Assembly (NCBI GenBank): GCA_963693305.1
Contig: OY855908.1
Span: 26,523,993 to 26,587,992 of the forward strand
From: Meandrina meandrites
Lineage: Eukaryota; Cnidaria; Anthozoa; Scleractinia; Meandrinidae
Length of the DNA stretch: 64,000 nt
Direction of reading: 5' to 3'
Position numbers and translations under genes: made by a program. The notes beneath the pieces were generated by a model, which was not told where the DNA came from, did no database searches, and saw only the letters and a list, made by a program, of their open reading frames with translations. Below, one piece after another: positions 1-11,903 of this stretch; positions within the stretch are counted from its first letter, which is position 1; the number at the start of each line of letters is the position of its first letter.

Positions 1-55
1 CAGCAGGGAATTATGGCAGTTGTATTCAATGAAACATGTCGAAGACTTGGCAACA

Positions 56-2048
56 TTAAGATTGACAGGAAGTGATAAAATCTCTAGTCTGTATGTACAG
101 ATCAATCCCTTGACAATCACTGAGAGAGAGGGGATCAACCAAACTAAGAAGCCTGGACATCTCTTGATCACTGAGAATTGAGTGTGTCTCAGGGACATCA
201 ACTGTGTTCTCAAAAGGTTCCAGCTGTGGCAATGGCTCATCCCAGTCAATCCCATATGCTTCCACTTCATCCTAAAGTACACATTAAGAAGAACCATACG
301 AACAACATAACATTAGACACCAATGATTTTTATAATCAGATGGTTTTTTAGTCCAATTGAATGCTCCCTTATACAAAAAAAAAATTGCAATGATATTTCA
401 TCTTTTCAAATTAATAAAATTTCCATGTTTTTTCTTTGTTGCCTATAATTATCAAGCACAAAAAACTAATGAATTGAAATTATTTATAAAATGGTGACTT
501 GCTCACACTGTCTCTACACAAATGTTGAGAGGTTATATGAATGTCGTTGTTTGACAGGGACTGAGCACCTAAAGACATTCAACACACTGGTAAAAAGTGG
601 AATAATATTGACATTGAATAATTTAATGCCCTTTCTTTGTGCTTCTCACAGTATGACAATCGTACCTCAGAGAGTTGCTCATAAACGTCCTGTGCAGGTA
701 GCTGGCCAGATCCTCTCATTTGAAGTAGGCCTATTATGTAAAGTTGCATTAGTGTTCTTTGGCCTACAGTTCTAATGCGATGCCGGAGATATCCTTCCTT
801 CCACACTGACAGATGGCGATTAATTCGTGGTTTATACACATAATGCAGTGCAAACAAATCTGACTCGCTTGTAGGGTCAAGAACACCACATCCTTCAAGA
901 TGATAAAACAGACTGTAATAGATGTACAACACCCCATCATAGACATCTCGCCAGAGCCTCTCTATGCGCTGATTATATATATGCACACTGCGCCCAGCAA
1001 TCATGCTTCCTCTGCCTGGACCACGACTTGGGTGCTGCAGCATGAAGAGGGACACTCCAACATTCTCTCCCCCTTTGTCCGATCTAACCCTTGAAGGTAG
1101 CCCATACTTACTGACAGCTTCCATAAACAAGTTGAGCACCGTTTGAGCACGGTTATTTGTATTGCATGTTAGATATACAGGGATGCGTGTGTATCCATCC
1201 ACATCTCCATGAACAACTAGTCTCCACCTGAATAATAGAATATATTAGATTTGTATTTCAAACTGACATATTACGTTTTGGAGATAATGTCACCATAAAA
1301 TTAATTACTTAAGACTTCAATAATATTCATCACTGCATTATGTTTATAACATGATGACTTATGGTGAAGCGTCAACCTTTGAAATTGAATTAGGGGGAAC
1401 GGGTGTGCACGTATAACACATGTAAGCTTATATTATACTTGACATGTCGAACCTTATGAGTTTGTGGTTGCCGTCAATATGCCACAAGCACAGAGGTCCT
1501 GGAACATTGTAAGTGTACCGTGGAGTTAAAGCTAACCATCTCTGCGCTACACCTTCTGGGTCAACACGTTGCAATGCTTCCCTAACTCGAGACTGGGGGA
1601 CCTTGATTCCTTGATAGCGAAGCTGTGAATCAACGCGACGATAACCTGCATTTGGAAAATCGTTTTTTATCTGCCTCACTAGGTCATCCAGTTGGTCGTC
1701 TGTTTGCTGCGACATAGCTGAACTCACAGAAATCCCATACTCGCGAAAACGTCGCTGTACTGTACTCTTTGACACACTGAGGGCATCTGCGATATCTTGA
1801 ACACCAAGATCATAAAAGAGGAAGTACTCCAGCTGCTCTCGACTTATGTCAAATTTTGGTCTTCCTGGGCACCCGCTTAAGTGTACTGGTGCATTATAGC
1901 CAGATGAATGAAGAAGATTTTCGCAAGTTGCAAGGCAAGACAATATTGAAGCAGTGATTGAAGTGATACTGACAAACAGATCGTTCAAGTAGGGATTGGT
2001 TCCTGCAAGAACGAGAACGTAACGACAGATTTGTTCCAGGCGATCCAT
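56..2048 (-). CDS. Three-exon DDE integrase-core protein
   Basis: Three coding exons, read 2048-1453, 1227-666 and 271-56, joined at GT/AG introns. Exon lengths 596, 562 and 216 add up to 1374, giving one open frame of 457 residues ending in TAA. The N-terminal third has a helix-turn-helix-like stretch (LGVQDIADALSVSKSTVQRR). The core carries the three acidic residues of a retroviral-type integrase fold: Asp in WHIDGNHKL just before intron 1, Asp in RVRSDKGGEN, and Glu in NQRIERLWRD. The first intron splits the Arg codon of the LIRWRL motif and the second is phase 0. The same family is multi-copy in cnidarians and fish and is usually annotated only as integrase core domain protein. No terminal repeats were found around it, so it may be a domesticated gene or the gene of an unclassified transposon. 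The start Met is the first in frame after the CCATTCAATTTGG repeats; an earlier noncoding exon cannot be excluded. Confidence 0.8.
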
Positions 2049-2172
2049 TCAATTTGGTAACTTGCCATTCAGTTTGGAAGTATGCCATTCAATTTACGAT
2101 GAACCATTCAATTTGTGAGCCATTCAATTTAATGTGATCCATTCGTTTTGGTAACGCACCATTCAACCTAAA
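2045..2172. repeat. CCATTCAATTTGG tandem repeat, left part
   Basis: About seven imperfect copies of a 17-21 bp unit resembling CCATTCAATTTGGTAA. The same unit in the same orientation resumes at 3715-3755 on the far side of the inverted-repeat element, which suggests that the element inserted into a pre-existing tandem array. The array abuts the start codon of the integrase gene. Confidence 0.7.
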
Positions 2173-2182
2173 AAGTGGGGAG

Positions 2183-3706
2183 AGAACAAAACATGGACCC
2201 CTGGTCCATGACCCCCCTCTTTGGACCGGGTCCATGGACCCCCTTCATGGACCGGGTCCATGGACCCCCTCTTTGGACCGGGTCCATGGACCCCCTATTT
2301 TTTTTAATTGTTATTTTTCATTTCTTGTTTTCTTTTTTTTTTCTATTTGTCTATTTTTTTTTTTTATATAAAAAAATAAATCACACAAAGCCAAATCACA
2401 GTGACTGGGTCCATGGACACTCTATTTTCCATCTTGTTGGCGATGAGAGGCTGCTGACACAGTGGGACAAAATGTCTTTGTTGATGATTGGTATAATAAA
2501 GGTGACAGGCCTGCACGACTCTTACGTTCGTGAAATTTGTACATTGGCCGTATTGTGTCCTGTCTTTCGACTTTAAGCCTGTATCATTTGGAGACACTTT
2601 TAGTTGAGTAGAGCTGTAAGACTTTGGTCTAGCAAATGTCTAGAGGTTTATATATAGGTCTGCACAGTTTCCTGTTTGTAAAGTTTGACACCTCAAGCTC
2701 CATAATTTGCCACACGTTTCGCTATAAATGCGGGGTTTTTTTGGCTCATATCTATTTGCAAGATATGCTTTAAGCTCTCAAAGCGTTTGCTCTGGAAGGA
2801 CAAGGTCTGAAATATTCCGTGAAAATATTATAATTGCTTGTATTTATATTTGAAATGCCGGACCCGGCTTTTCATTAATGCTGTTGCAAGCAAGATGTAT
2901 TGATCTTATCACAGATGACATACTTGTCTTTGTCGAGCCTAGCCAGAGACTGTACGTTGTAGCTTTTTGAGGAAGAAACGAAAATTTAATGCTAATTTTA
3001 AGACAAATAGATTGAAGAACTCATTCATTCTTAGCAATGCGCTCAAATTTTAAATATTTGACATTTCATAGTTGTATATTTTTTTGTATATGTAATTTTA
3101 ACCTTTTTTAACCATTGTAATTTTTTTGTAAAAAACTATATAATTCAACCCTCGGGTTGCAATTTAGTTTTAATAAAGCATCTATCTATCTCCATCTATC
3201 TATTTTGAGAAAACTAAAAGTTGATTAATTATTATCATTACTTATATTAAAAATAAGAAATCACTGTGATTTGGCTTTGTGCTGGTCTCCTATGCAGCCA
3301 TTGTTTGGGCTCGTCACGCAACGCTCCCTCCCCCACCGAGCCCAAACAACGGCTGCGAAGGAGAATAGCTTTGTGTGTATTACTTTTATTTTTTATTTTA
3401 TCTATTTTTTTTTGTTAAAAAGAATGAAAGTAGAAAAAAAATAGGAAACAAGAAATCAACAAACAAGTGGTCCATGTGATTTGGCTTTGTGAGCTTTAAT
3501 TTTATTTCTTTTTTCTTCTAATTTTCTATATTTTTTTTAACAAAAAAAATAATAAAAACGACAAATAGAAGAAAACAGAAAACAAAAAATGAAACAGAAA
3601 AAATAAATAAATAAATAAATAAATAAAAAAATGGGGTTCCATGGACCCGGTCCATGAAGGGGGTCCATGGACCCGGTCCAAAGAGGGGGTCCATGTTTTG
3701 CCCCCG
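2183..3706. mobile_element. Palindromic-array inverted-repeat element, copy 1
   Basis: The left end reads CAAAACATGGACCCC and the right end GGGGTCCATGTTTTG, so the termini are inverted. Just inside each end lie tandem palindromic units GGTCCATGGACC (2190-2300 and 3632-3700), then a T-rich or A-rich tract, then GTGATTTGGCTTTGTG (complement at 2389-2405, direct copy at 3474-3489, and an extra internal copy at 3265-3280). The arms are therefore about 235 bp long. No transposase-like frame is visible inside. This resembles a non-autonomous DNA element or foldback element; no superfamily could be assigned. Confidence 0.65.
3090..3215 (+). repeat. Possible retroelement 3' tail with CTAT microsatellite
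   Basis: An AT-rich stretch ends with the polyadenylation-like AATAAA followed by CATCTATCTATC-type repeats. LINE 3' ends often look like this, but no coding sequence precedes it, so the call is tentative. Confidence 0.3.
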
Positions 3707-3714
3707 AAGAAGTG

Positions 3715-3755
3715 AGCCATTCATTTTGGTAAATCGCCATTCAATTTGGTAGTTC
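3715..3755. repeat. CCATTCAATTTGG tandem repeat, right part
   Basis: Two units (CCATTCATTTTGGTAA and CCATTCAATTTGGTAG) in the same orientation as the array at 2045-2172. They mark the far side of the inserted palindromic-array element. Confidence 0.65.
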
Positions 3756-3759
3756 TAAT

Positions 3760-4890
3760 TTTGACACCATCCACCCGCCATATTTGAAAGGGTCGTGCAA
3801 TTCTGGTTGGTTGATATCTCAAGTGAGATGGTTTTAATCGACCATTCACCTTCGAAACGATGCATTCTCCAGTCATATGAATTGATAACTTCGTAACAGG
3901 TGAGCTTGAATTGATTTTAGCACTTAAAGACCTGTGACTCAGTTGTGTGCCACGATCAGCACGATGCACTGAGAATTCCGATTTCATGGACCTCCACCAG
4001 GGGAAACATAAATTGCTTTCACGAAAAAATTACGGAGTAAAATTACGTGGTAAAATTGCGGAGAAGGACTGTCCAAGGGAAATTGGTTCGAGAAATCGGG
4101 ATTCTACGTGTGCTACAGCTACTGTCAGTTGTGCAGTAGCCTACGAAATAAAACAGATTGAAATCCAGTTACTTTGGTATGCGAAAACGGAGTGATGAAG
4201 TCAGGCTCACTAAAACATTTCATAGGCTGGATTTTATAATCAATAATAGCATGCACATTTGCTTTTGAGTTCATTGTTATCTGCACTGTACACACGCATA
4301 GTCAATCGTAAATCCGTATTAACAAAGCCAATCGGTATCAACCTTTGTACTGTAACAATTGCCGATAGAAATCGATGAAATCGATGAAGAAAAACTGGCG
4401 AGTATCGATTGCCAATGGAAACTGATAACGATTGATTTATCAATGTTGGGGCCAAACTGCAGAATACCCTCACAGCAACTGTAATACAGGTATTTGCAGT
4501 CCTGTCCATAACAATAGCTCTATTGTTTCATAGCTTGTTCTTGAAAGAGTTCTGACTCAATGTATCTTGTGCGGTGTATTCTGCAGTTGCTACAATATTG
4601 GTATCGATTACTATTTAACAATAATCCTGTGAAATAGCGCAGAATATTGCCTGATACTTAGTCGACGAGGCAATATAATGCCAACTTGGCTAAAATCAGA
4701 CGATATTCCACAAGATTGAGCAGGATAATTGTTTTTTTTTTTGTTCAACTACATGTACATGTAATTGTCAACAAAACACTATTTGCAGCGAGAAAAATTG
4801 TGGCTTTGCAGCACTTTGCAGGGTTTTGGACGAATCTTGGCAACCTACATATATCGCATATGATATCTGTTATGTACAGATGATGGATAT
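3760..4890. other. No gene seen
   Basis: AT-rich noncoding sequence. Short open frames on both strands show no conserved motif, splice context or similarity that I recognise. A few TCGAT-rich words recur around 4340-4440. Confidence 0.5.
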
Positions 4891-4894
4891 TATA

Positions 4895-5039
4895 GGAAAA
4901 TCCATTACCTGACGAGGGAATTCCATGTTAAATTTCACGCAAAAAACCGATATCGCACGAATCGCTTCGCGATTCGTGCGATATCGGTTTTTCAAGTGAA
5001 ATTTAACGTGGAATTCACGAGTCAGGTAATGGATTTTCC
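4895..5039. mobile_element. 145 bp hairpin MITE
   Basis: A near-perfect inverted repeat. GGAAAATCCATTACCTGACG at the left is answered by the complement at the right end, and the stem continues through AATTTCAC and CCGATATCGCACGAATCG to a loop of about 5 bases (CTTCG). The stem is about 70 bp with few mismatches, as in a recent foldback MITE. No flanking duplication is obvious. Confidence 0.75.
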
Positions 5040-5596
5040 TTGAATCGCATAACCTTTTAAAAATGAAAATTTGGTGAATGTTGCGAATTTTAGCGCGCGC
5101 TGGAGTAAAACCATCATGAACAGCTCCTCAAATCAACTGTCAAACTGTCAGGCGCCAGCGAATAAGAATCAAGCAAGGAATCACAAAACTCACAATACTT
5201 TATTTGAACCTGGTGAGTTGGAAACCTTCGTTTTCAAATTCTTCACAAGCTTTACCACATAAAATAGTCTGTTGTTTTTTCATAACATACCGTCTGGAGT
5301 CTTAAAAATAGCATCAAGATCAAGTAATAAGCTCAAGACAAAATCATCAAGCAGTTTGTAGCCTTTCAGCCTGCACTGAATGAGCGCACATTTGGAGTGA
5401 AAGTACAAAGAAAGAACCGGTACGTTTTTCAAATCTACACCTTAAAGTCAAATAATTCAATATCTCAATATCTTGTCCAAAGTTTTTGAATGTTTAACTT
5501 CTTCGAAAGAGTAATGAGGCAATACTAAGAAGTCAAACTGAAATTGCGTTTCAGCTCATCACGAAAACAGTGCAAATTCTGGGCTAAACAAAACTG
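5040..5596. other. No gene seen
   Basis: AT-rich sequence between the hairpin and the Crypton-like frame. Nothing was recognised on either strand. It may include the 3' flank of the recombinase element. Confidence 0.4.
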
Positions 5597-7147
5597 TCAT
5601 TTGTTAAGATTTGACTGGAAGCTTATGGAAATATTTACCGGGGAGTTGGTAAACGTTACCCCGGTAAACAGTCCGCCAAGAGCTCTAGCAGTAAACGCTG
5701 AGTGGCTGTCATCATCATTTATGGTTGTTTTGTTGTTCTCGACTGTTGTTGGCAAGGCAGGACAGTTGACAGTAACTTCCCGTAAAACTTGTGTCGAAGA
5801 TCCCCTGTTGGCGTTGGTAGTTGTGGTAACAGTAGATGAAAAACCAGCCAGCTTGTTTGACATTCTTCGTTGTTTTTCCAAGGGATTGTGGCTGTAACTG
5901 GCAATGGAACCGGGGTCTGCGTGACCTGTGAGCTCCGAGATTTCCAGCGGGTGAAACTCGTCTCGTAAGCTTTGGATGACTGTTTTACGGCCGCTTGAAT
6001 TTGTGAATTTTCCATCCAACGAAGCGAAGGAGGCGATTTCCTGCATCTGCTTTGCGAGTTAATTTCGACCGACTGGAACCATCTTATACCACACATTCGA
6101 GATAGGATTTTCCACTGGAGTCAGGAAAAAATTACGAGGAACTTTTTCACCTTTTGGACGATGTCCGACATACTCTGTGAATGCTCGATATGGGTCTCGT
6201 TCTCCTCCATCTGTTTTCCATATTTTGTTGTTGTACTTTCTAGCCCGTTTCGTCGCGCTTCCTTCGTCTCCTTGGCGGTTCTTGGTTTGCCGTTCTTTGT
6301 ATTCAACATACTGTTCAGTGATTGTAAAATCATCCAGCTGACAATCGTACTGCTCCTTGAAAGCTCGCATGCCGAGGTGCGTAACATTATTCCACCAAAC
6401 AAGACGAAGAAGCGAACGGGGATTTTGTAAACCAATCGCTCCTGTTGACCACATCTTTTCAACTTCATCGTCTTCAAGTGGCTGGGCTGCGTTCGGTTTG
6501 TTTCCGAAGCCTTTCTTCTTCAAATCTTTTTTCTTCACGGAGAGCATTGTGGCGACGTCTTCAAAGTTGTCGATGTCAAAGTTGTCAGGAGCCGGCGGAC
6601 ATACCCGTTCGAGGAAATACCTCCGGAGACCATTACGGTAGGTTTGCAGAGTGCCTGGCTCGTATTCTTTGCCTTTGTTTTCATTGGTCGTTTGCCGTAT
6701 TTCAACAAAGAAATGCTTCAGAAGCCGAGGAGCTCCTGTTTTAGAAATGCTGTTCAAGTTCAGTTCAGTTTGATACTTTTCCATGTACCACGACTGCAAG
6801 CGGCGAACGGAGGTACATGTACTTTTCTTCGTATTTTCCGAGGCCATGTTTTCTTTGAAGGCAGTCAGTTCTTCTTCTGTATATCGAACAACTGAGTCAA
6901 CTGACGCTGGTACTTCGTCGGCGTTTAAACTTGTGCTTGCAATTTTTTCCTGGCTCGTTTCGGCTTCGGCCATTTTTTCCGCGTCACTTCGTCGCTTTCT
7001 TGTAGTCGCTAGAGAAAGGGGCTTTTTAAAACACTCCAAAAAGTCGTAGTTTAGTTTGAAAGAAGGAAAAACTTCACTTTCACCAATTTCAAAAACGCTT
7101 TTCTTCTCTTTTGCCTTTGTAGATGGTAATGGCTTTAAAACTGACAT
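5597..7147 (-). pseudogene. Crypton/DUF3504-type tyrosine recombinase, one stop
   Basis: One continuous minus-strand frame of about 516 codons, broken once by TAA at codon 363 (GRN-stop-LAKQ). The N-terminal third is charged and low complexity. The middle resembles the DUF3504 domain of Crypton recombinases and their host relatives (KCTD1, ZMYM and QRICH1 type): LQNPRSLLRLVWWNNVTHLG followed by an Arg, which would be the first catalytic Arg. After the stop the frame continues with the recombinase box LTGHADPGSIASYSH, which holds the His and the candidate nucleophilic Tyr. Sequence after about 5900 is weakly conserved. Crypton transposases act by tyrosine-recombinase chemistry without terminal inverted repeats, and none were seen here. 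Either this is a barely decayed copy or the stop is a sequencing or readthrough case. The intronless structure favours a mobile element. Confidence 0.7.
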
Positions 7148-7467
7148 GATTGAAAACGCATTGTTTCTAATTGTTTCCGAATTGTTTTATTGCAGTGATG
7201 GCGTTGCTAGGGTTGTTGCTACGGTGCAATACCGCGCAGCCTCACTTTCAAGTCGCAATACCGCGCTAAATACCCTCGCATCTCTAGCCAATCAGAGCGC
7301 GAGAATTCTTTGAGCTATGCGATTCTATTGTTGAACACATATTGGCATCGGACGAATTTGTTGAATAATTATGATTGTTCTCAGAAACATGTTTTCATCT
7401 TTTTTAACATTTTCATGGACATTTATCATTGAAACTATTTGTCTGTATGATTTTATTGAGTCACTTT

Positions 7468-7480
7468 ATTTTCATAGCAT
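7468..7480. repeat. SINE target-site duplication, left
   Basis: ATTTTCATAGCAT, matching ATTTCCATAGCAT at 7778-7790 in 12 of 13 positions. Confidence 0.7.
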
Positions 7481-7777
7481 AAAGGTAGGTAAAGTCTGTA
7501 TACGAGCCTAGGGGTCCATCAGGCCAGAGCTTATCCGTAGCATGAAGCGACTAGGAGTATTGCTACACTGTACTCCCCCCTGGACAGGATGCTAGTCCAT
7601 CGCAGGGCTACCCCCAGCAGTAAATTCGCCGGTACCCATTTATACACCTGGGTGGAGAGAGGCACTATGAGAGTAAAGTATCTTGCCCAAGAACACAACG
7701 CAGTGCCCCGGCCCGGGCAAGAACCCGAACCTGATCCGGAGTTCAGCGCCTAACCATTAGGCCACCGCACCTCCCAC
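7481..7777 (-). mobile_element. tRNA-derived SINE
   Basis: Reading on the minus strand, the head is tRNA-like with a Pol III A box TGGCCTAATGG (7754-7764) and a B box GGTTCGGGTTC (7721-7731). It is followed by a roughly 200 bp body containing the common coral-repeat phrase for a gated page of TTCGCCGGTACCCATTTA and CACCTGGGTGGAGAGAGG. The insertion is bounded by 13-bp near-identical direct repeats, which supports LINE-mediated retrotransposition. The donor LINE is not identified. Confidence 0.8.
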
Positions 7778-7790
7778 ATTTCCATAGCAT
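7778..7790. repeat. SINE target-site duplication, right
   Basis: ATTTCCATAGCAT, paired with the copy at 7468-7480. Confidence 0.7.
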
Positions 7791-9079
7791 GCAAGATTTT
7801 AGCAACTGTCAACAAACAGAAGCATTTTGGAAATTTTGAATTTACATTTTTTTAATACAGATTTCCATACACTTGGTACAAATTAGTTGAGTACTCTTCA
7901 AAGAAATCACTGGATGAAAAACATATGTTAGCATAAGAATTGAATACATCATATTCTTAGAAAATTATGTGGCCATCTCATGTGGCTTAAAAATTAAAAT
8001 TGTTGGCAATTTCAATTTTTGCATTGATACATACATGTATTTCTCTGATTTCCAACACAGCAAAATTTGAATTGTTTCTCTTCCATGAGAGTTTCATGTG
8101 CTGTACATGTAGTAGATACATGTACATGATATACATGCAATTTTGCATCAAGCCAATGTGTCAAAGCCACACAATTGCAACTGAGGTTACATGTTTGTTT
8201 ACACTGTAAACCACACTGCATAGACATTTTTACATGGGACTGTTATGGAACAAGTCTGGAACAGATCCAACACTGCTATTTTGCAGGTCCAGTTTTGGAT
8301 CTGCACTTGACCAGTTCCAGAACGATTCCAGGTACACTGTGAACAAAAGCCAATCCACTCTGGTTCAGTTTGGAATGCGTTCAGTGTAGTCCCACATAAA
8401 CGTAGCCTTGAGAATACTGTTCTGTCACACAAAAATGATTTCAATCATATTCCAGAGGCATTTTTTTCTATTGGAGGGTGATGGAAACAATCCTAGTAGT
8501 TTTTGCCATATCCAACATCAATAGTCCAATTAGCTGTTTGATTTCAAAATGGCAGCTCTGTAGGTGTACATGTATGGATTAATGAATGATTGAAGTTATT
8601 TGTAATTGAACATTTCTTGATTTTTCTGGCCGTGATCAACAAAATTTTGCCTGTTGGAACTCTCGGGTACTGTACATGTATGTATCTGTACAGCCCTTTT
8701 GGTTAATGATTACCAAAGCCCAACCGGTGGATGCTATTTTTTGTTTCCCTGCTCAGCTGCTACTCAAATTGTGGATATGTCTGGTATTCATCTCCCAGCA
8801 TTTTTGTCACACTTTAATTTTTCTTTATTTCTCAGAAAAGTGGAAACTATTTTGTTGCTGGCTATTTTTATACTGGTTTCACACTATCTGTTTATGCTTT
8901 TTTATATATTAACGTGATCTTTTATATTTTAACATTGTTCTAAGCACATTACATGTAAAACACTACATCGAACAGAGCAAACTATACATGTCAATATAAT
9001 TTAAGCACAATTTCAAGACTGTTGGTTCCAAAAACAGAATTAAAATACATGTAGCATAAAAAATAGTTTACAAATAGTG
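7791..9079. other. No gene seen; TACATGTA-rich
   Basis: AT-rich noncoding sequence with many ACATGTA and TACATGTA words (8030-8135, 8560-8680, 8950-9060). Open frames here are short and lack recognisable motifs. Confidence 0.5.
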
Positions 9080-9560
9080 TGAGAATTTAAAATATATTTT
9101 TAATGCTGTTTCCAACCTGCTTCAGTCTGGAATTTTAAAGAAGTTTCAAAATATGTTTTAATACTGTTTTAAACAGCTTTTTAAAAAACACCATTTCAAA
9201 ATATGTTTTAATACTGTTTTAAACAGCTTAAAACACCATTAAAAACAGTCAAAAACTATATTAAAAATATAATTTAAACACCTATTTTTAGGTGTGAGGA
9301 TTTAAAATATATTTTTAACCTGTTTGTATACTGTTTGTAACAACTATATTTTAAATTCTAATCTGTTTCTGTGGAATTTTAAAAAAAGTTTCAAAATATG
9401 TTTTAATGCTGTTTTAAACAGCTTAAAAACACCATTTCAAAATACGTTTTAATAATGTTTTAAATAGCTTAAAACACCATTCAAAACAGTCAAAAACTAT
9501 ATCAAAAACTATATTTTAATCTGTTTAACAAAAATAGTTCAAAAATAGTTTTCAAAAATA
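9080..9560. repeat. Degenerate tandem duplication, about 212-bp period
   Basis: The block starting GTGAGAATTTAAAATATATT near 9081 recurs as GTGAGGATTTAAAATATATT near 9293. Inside, the phrase CAAAATATGTTTTAATACTG with TTTTAAACAGCTTAAAACAC appears at least four times. It is a degenerate, nested AT-rich satellite-like tract. Confidence 0.65.
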
Positions 9561-9599
9561 GTTTAAAAACAGATTTAAAATAAAATACGGTAAAATAAA

Positions 9600-9950
9600 A
9601 TAGCTCATAAGTATTACCCCAGGCAATCAGTCCATAAATCAGAACAGGATATACTAAGCCATAATATAAAGTCAATAAAATTTATTGACTTACATAGTGA
9701 GGGATTTTGCTAAGAATTCCAATACTTCTCCTGAACTTCTTAACAGTGCAGTCAACATGTTTTTTCCAACTAAGATTAGAGTCTATCATAATGCCCAAGT
9801 ATTTGATACTGTATTCTCTTTTTAATTGCTTATCATTAATTTTGAGACAAAAATTAAGGCTTTGTACATTCTTTTGTGGAGGATGGAAGCGGGAGTTTGA
9901 CGGTACAACAGAAAATAGGTTTTTGACCTTTTTGACCAAGACTGCGTGTA
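9600..9950 (-). pseudogene. Non-LTR reverse transcriptase fragment (CR1-like)
   Basis: The minus strand encodes the region after the RT palm: LKREYSIKYLGIMIDSNLSW, HVDCTVKKFRRSIGILSKI, a stop near 9682, and then the conserved-looking YYGLVYPVLIYGLIAWGNTY at 9600-9670. The catalytic FADD motif and the rest of the protein are absent, so this is a short remnant. The clade call rests on similarity to the connection region of CR1-group LINEs. Confidence 0.65.
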
Positions 9951-9959
9951 GTATCTGAG

Positions 9960-11900
9960 GCTAGTTCATAAATGCACTTAAAAACACTTCCTAAAACTTT
10001 AAATGTTTAAAGTGCTGAATTCGAAAATCGTAAAAAGAGACCTTTTTTTCAACCAGTACAACTTTTCCGCGGCCACTACTTTCGTGTCATGCAAGGCTAA
10101 AATTCAGAAATTCAAAATGCTGTATTTTCAAAGCAAAAGACACTACAGGACTGAAAACCAGCAAAACGAGTTTTTTCTAGGTCATCTTCAACCTAGTGTA
10201 GATAAAAATTCAGAAGACCTTATTATTTTAAGTTTAGAATTTTATGACGTCAAATGCAATCCAAGATTTTGTAATATTGTCACTCGATCCTTACCGTATA
10301 TAACTCCAAAGTGTTGTTGTTAATTGCGTAATTGCGTGAAGGAAATTTCGCTCTGACCAAAAGGTGTTTTTGAGACTTGTCCTTCCTATAAGCGACAATT
10401 GGAGGATTAGAATAAATTTGTGCCAGTTTGCGATTCTCAGTTATGAGATGCCAGTGTTTCATGAGAATCTTTGAGTAGCCGGGTTAAAAGTAGTTACTAG
10501 TATACCTAAATGGTAGAAATGCTTTTAAAGGGGACGAACGATGTAATAGTATGCTTCCAGTGACTTTATGAACTGTACTACTGTTTGAAACGATAAAGTA
10601 TTGTAAAATTGATCTGAGATTTAGTATTTGTAACAAGCGATTTATGATTTAGTCTGCCCAAGATCTTAGGCAGGATGCGCTTTCATGTATAATTTTGGAC
10701 ATGTATGGTGGCGCACAACACTGGTACTGGTTATGGAAAACGTTTTACGCAAGGCTACTCCCCCTGTTACGTGACACACAAAGTTTCGCTCTTTCACGAT
10801 GTCAGTTTCAAGTTGCAAGTCACAGCAGTAAAATTAGACTGAAGAGAATTTCAGTCGATTCGTGTGAACTTTTTCACAAATTTTGCCTTGAAAATCAGAG
10901 TATTTTACTGCTTCAGTTTACTTTGTGCGCGCTGTAAAATCCAAGATGTCACTTTTTGAAACCGTTTAAAGCGAGTGCAGTGAACGCAGACGTTTACGTG
11001 GGTTGTTTCTCTTCAGCGAAAACGAATTTTCTACACTTTCAAAAAAATCTCGTGAAAACAGTTACTTTCCCCACTCGCTTTAAGTCCTTAAAGTTAAGCG
11101 AGTCGGCAAACTTCAACGCATTTATTATTAAATTTAAGCGAGCGGGCAATAATATTAATTTCCGCCAATGAGAAGCAACTTGTGGTCATTCATCTGACAA
11201 GGCTGTCAAGTCGGAAACAAGCTTGCCAGACTTGCCACGGCGAAATACAATTAATAATTTTCCGTTTCTTGACTCTTCTGGACCTTCTGCAAATGACCCA
11301 AGAGCAAGCCCTGGAAGGCGAGTTTCCTTTCTTTCAATAGTGAAATGCAACACATTCAGCTAACGTTACAAATCATTTCCTTTGGTTTCCATTCGTCTTT
11401 TCTTACTTCTACAATCAGCACAACCAGGAGTTAACGCATAAACGCAGCAGTGAAAAGAAGAAGGACGCACATGCGAGCTTCGTTTGCATCTCTCGCCATT
11501 ATTCAAATTGAATGAACTTGCGTTTTGTAAAAAGAAAAGCGACTGCAGGCCCCATAAACATAATAAAGTACTCCTTTTGCCGATTAGAGAGCTGCCTCGC
11601 TCGTTCGCTTCAGGCTCCCTCGCTGCGGGAGCAAAAACGGCAAAACTTTTGTGGATGTTGTCGTTTTGTTTCGTAGAGCCTCAGTTCGTTAGGATAAGTT
11701 TCCTTTGGCTAAGATTTTTTTTTTTTTTTTATTTATTTTTTTTTTATAGCTCCCGAGGGTATCCTCGCTCGAGAAGTCGGGTCAGAAACTCTAGTTTTCT
11801 TAACTGCAAAGTTTCTTTAACCGAGTTTGTTCTCAGTAAACGCAAAGCTCCTCCTTTGATAAAACCCTTCTTAACACTGAGAGGGTGGCATGAAGAGATG
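9960..11900. other. No gene seen
   Basis: Noncoding sequence with a few open frames of 70-150 codons that show no recognised domain. The longest (11484-11930, plus) is rich in Phe and Ser and runs through a poly-T tract at 11707-11745, so it looks spurious. Confidence 0.45.
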
Positions 11901-11903
11901 TGG

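Noticed and set aside
2175..2576. 133-codon frame with GPGPW-like repeats
   Set aside because: It is a translation of the palindromic minisatellite and T-rich tract, not a protein.
6357..7049. Several plus-strand frames of 80-100 codons
   Set aside because: They are antisense shadows of the Crypton-like recombinase frame.
10003..10323. 106-codon plus-strand frame
   Set aside because: Composition is like the surrounding noncoding DNA and no motif is recognisable.
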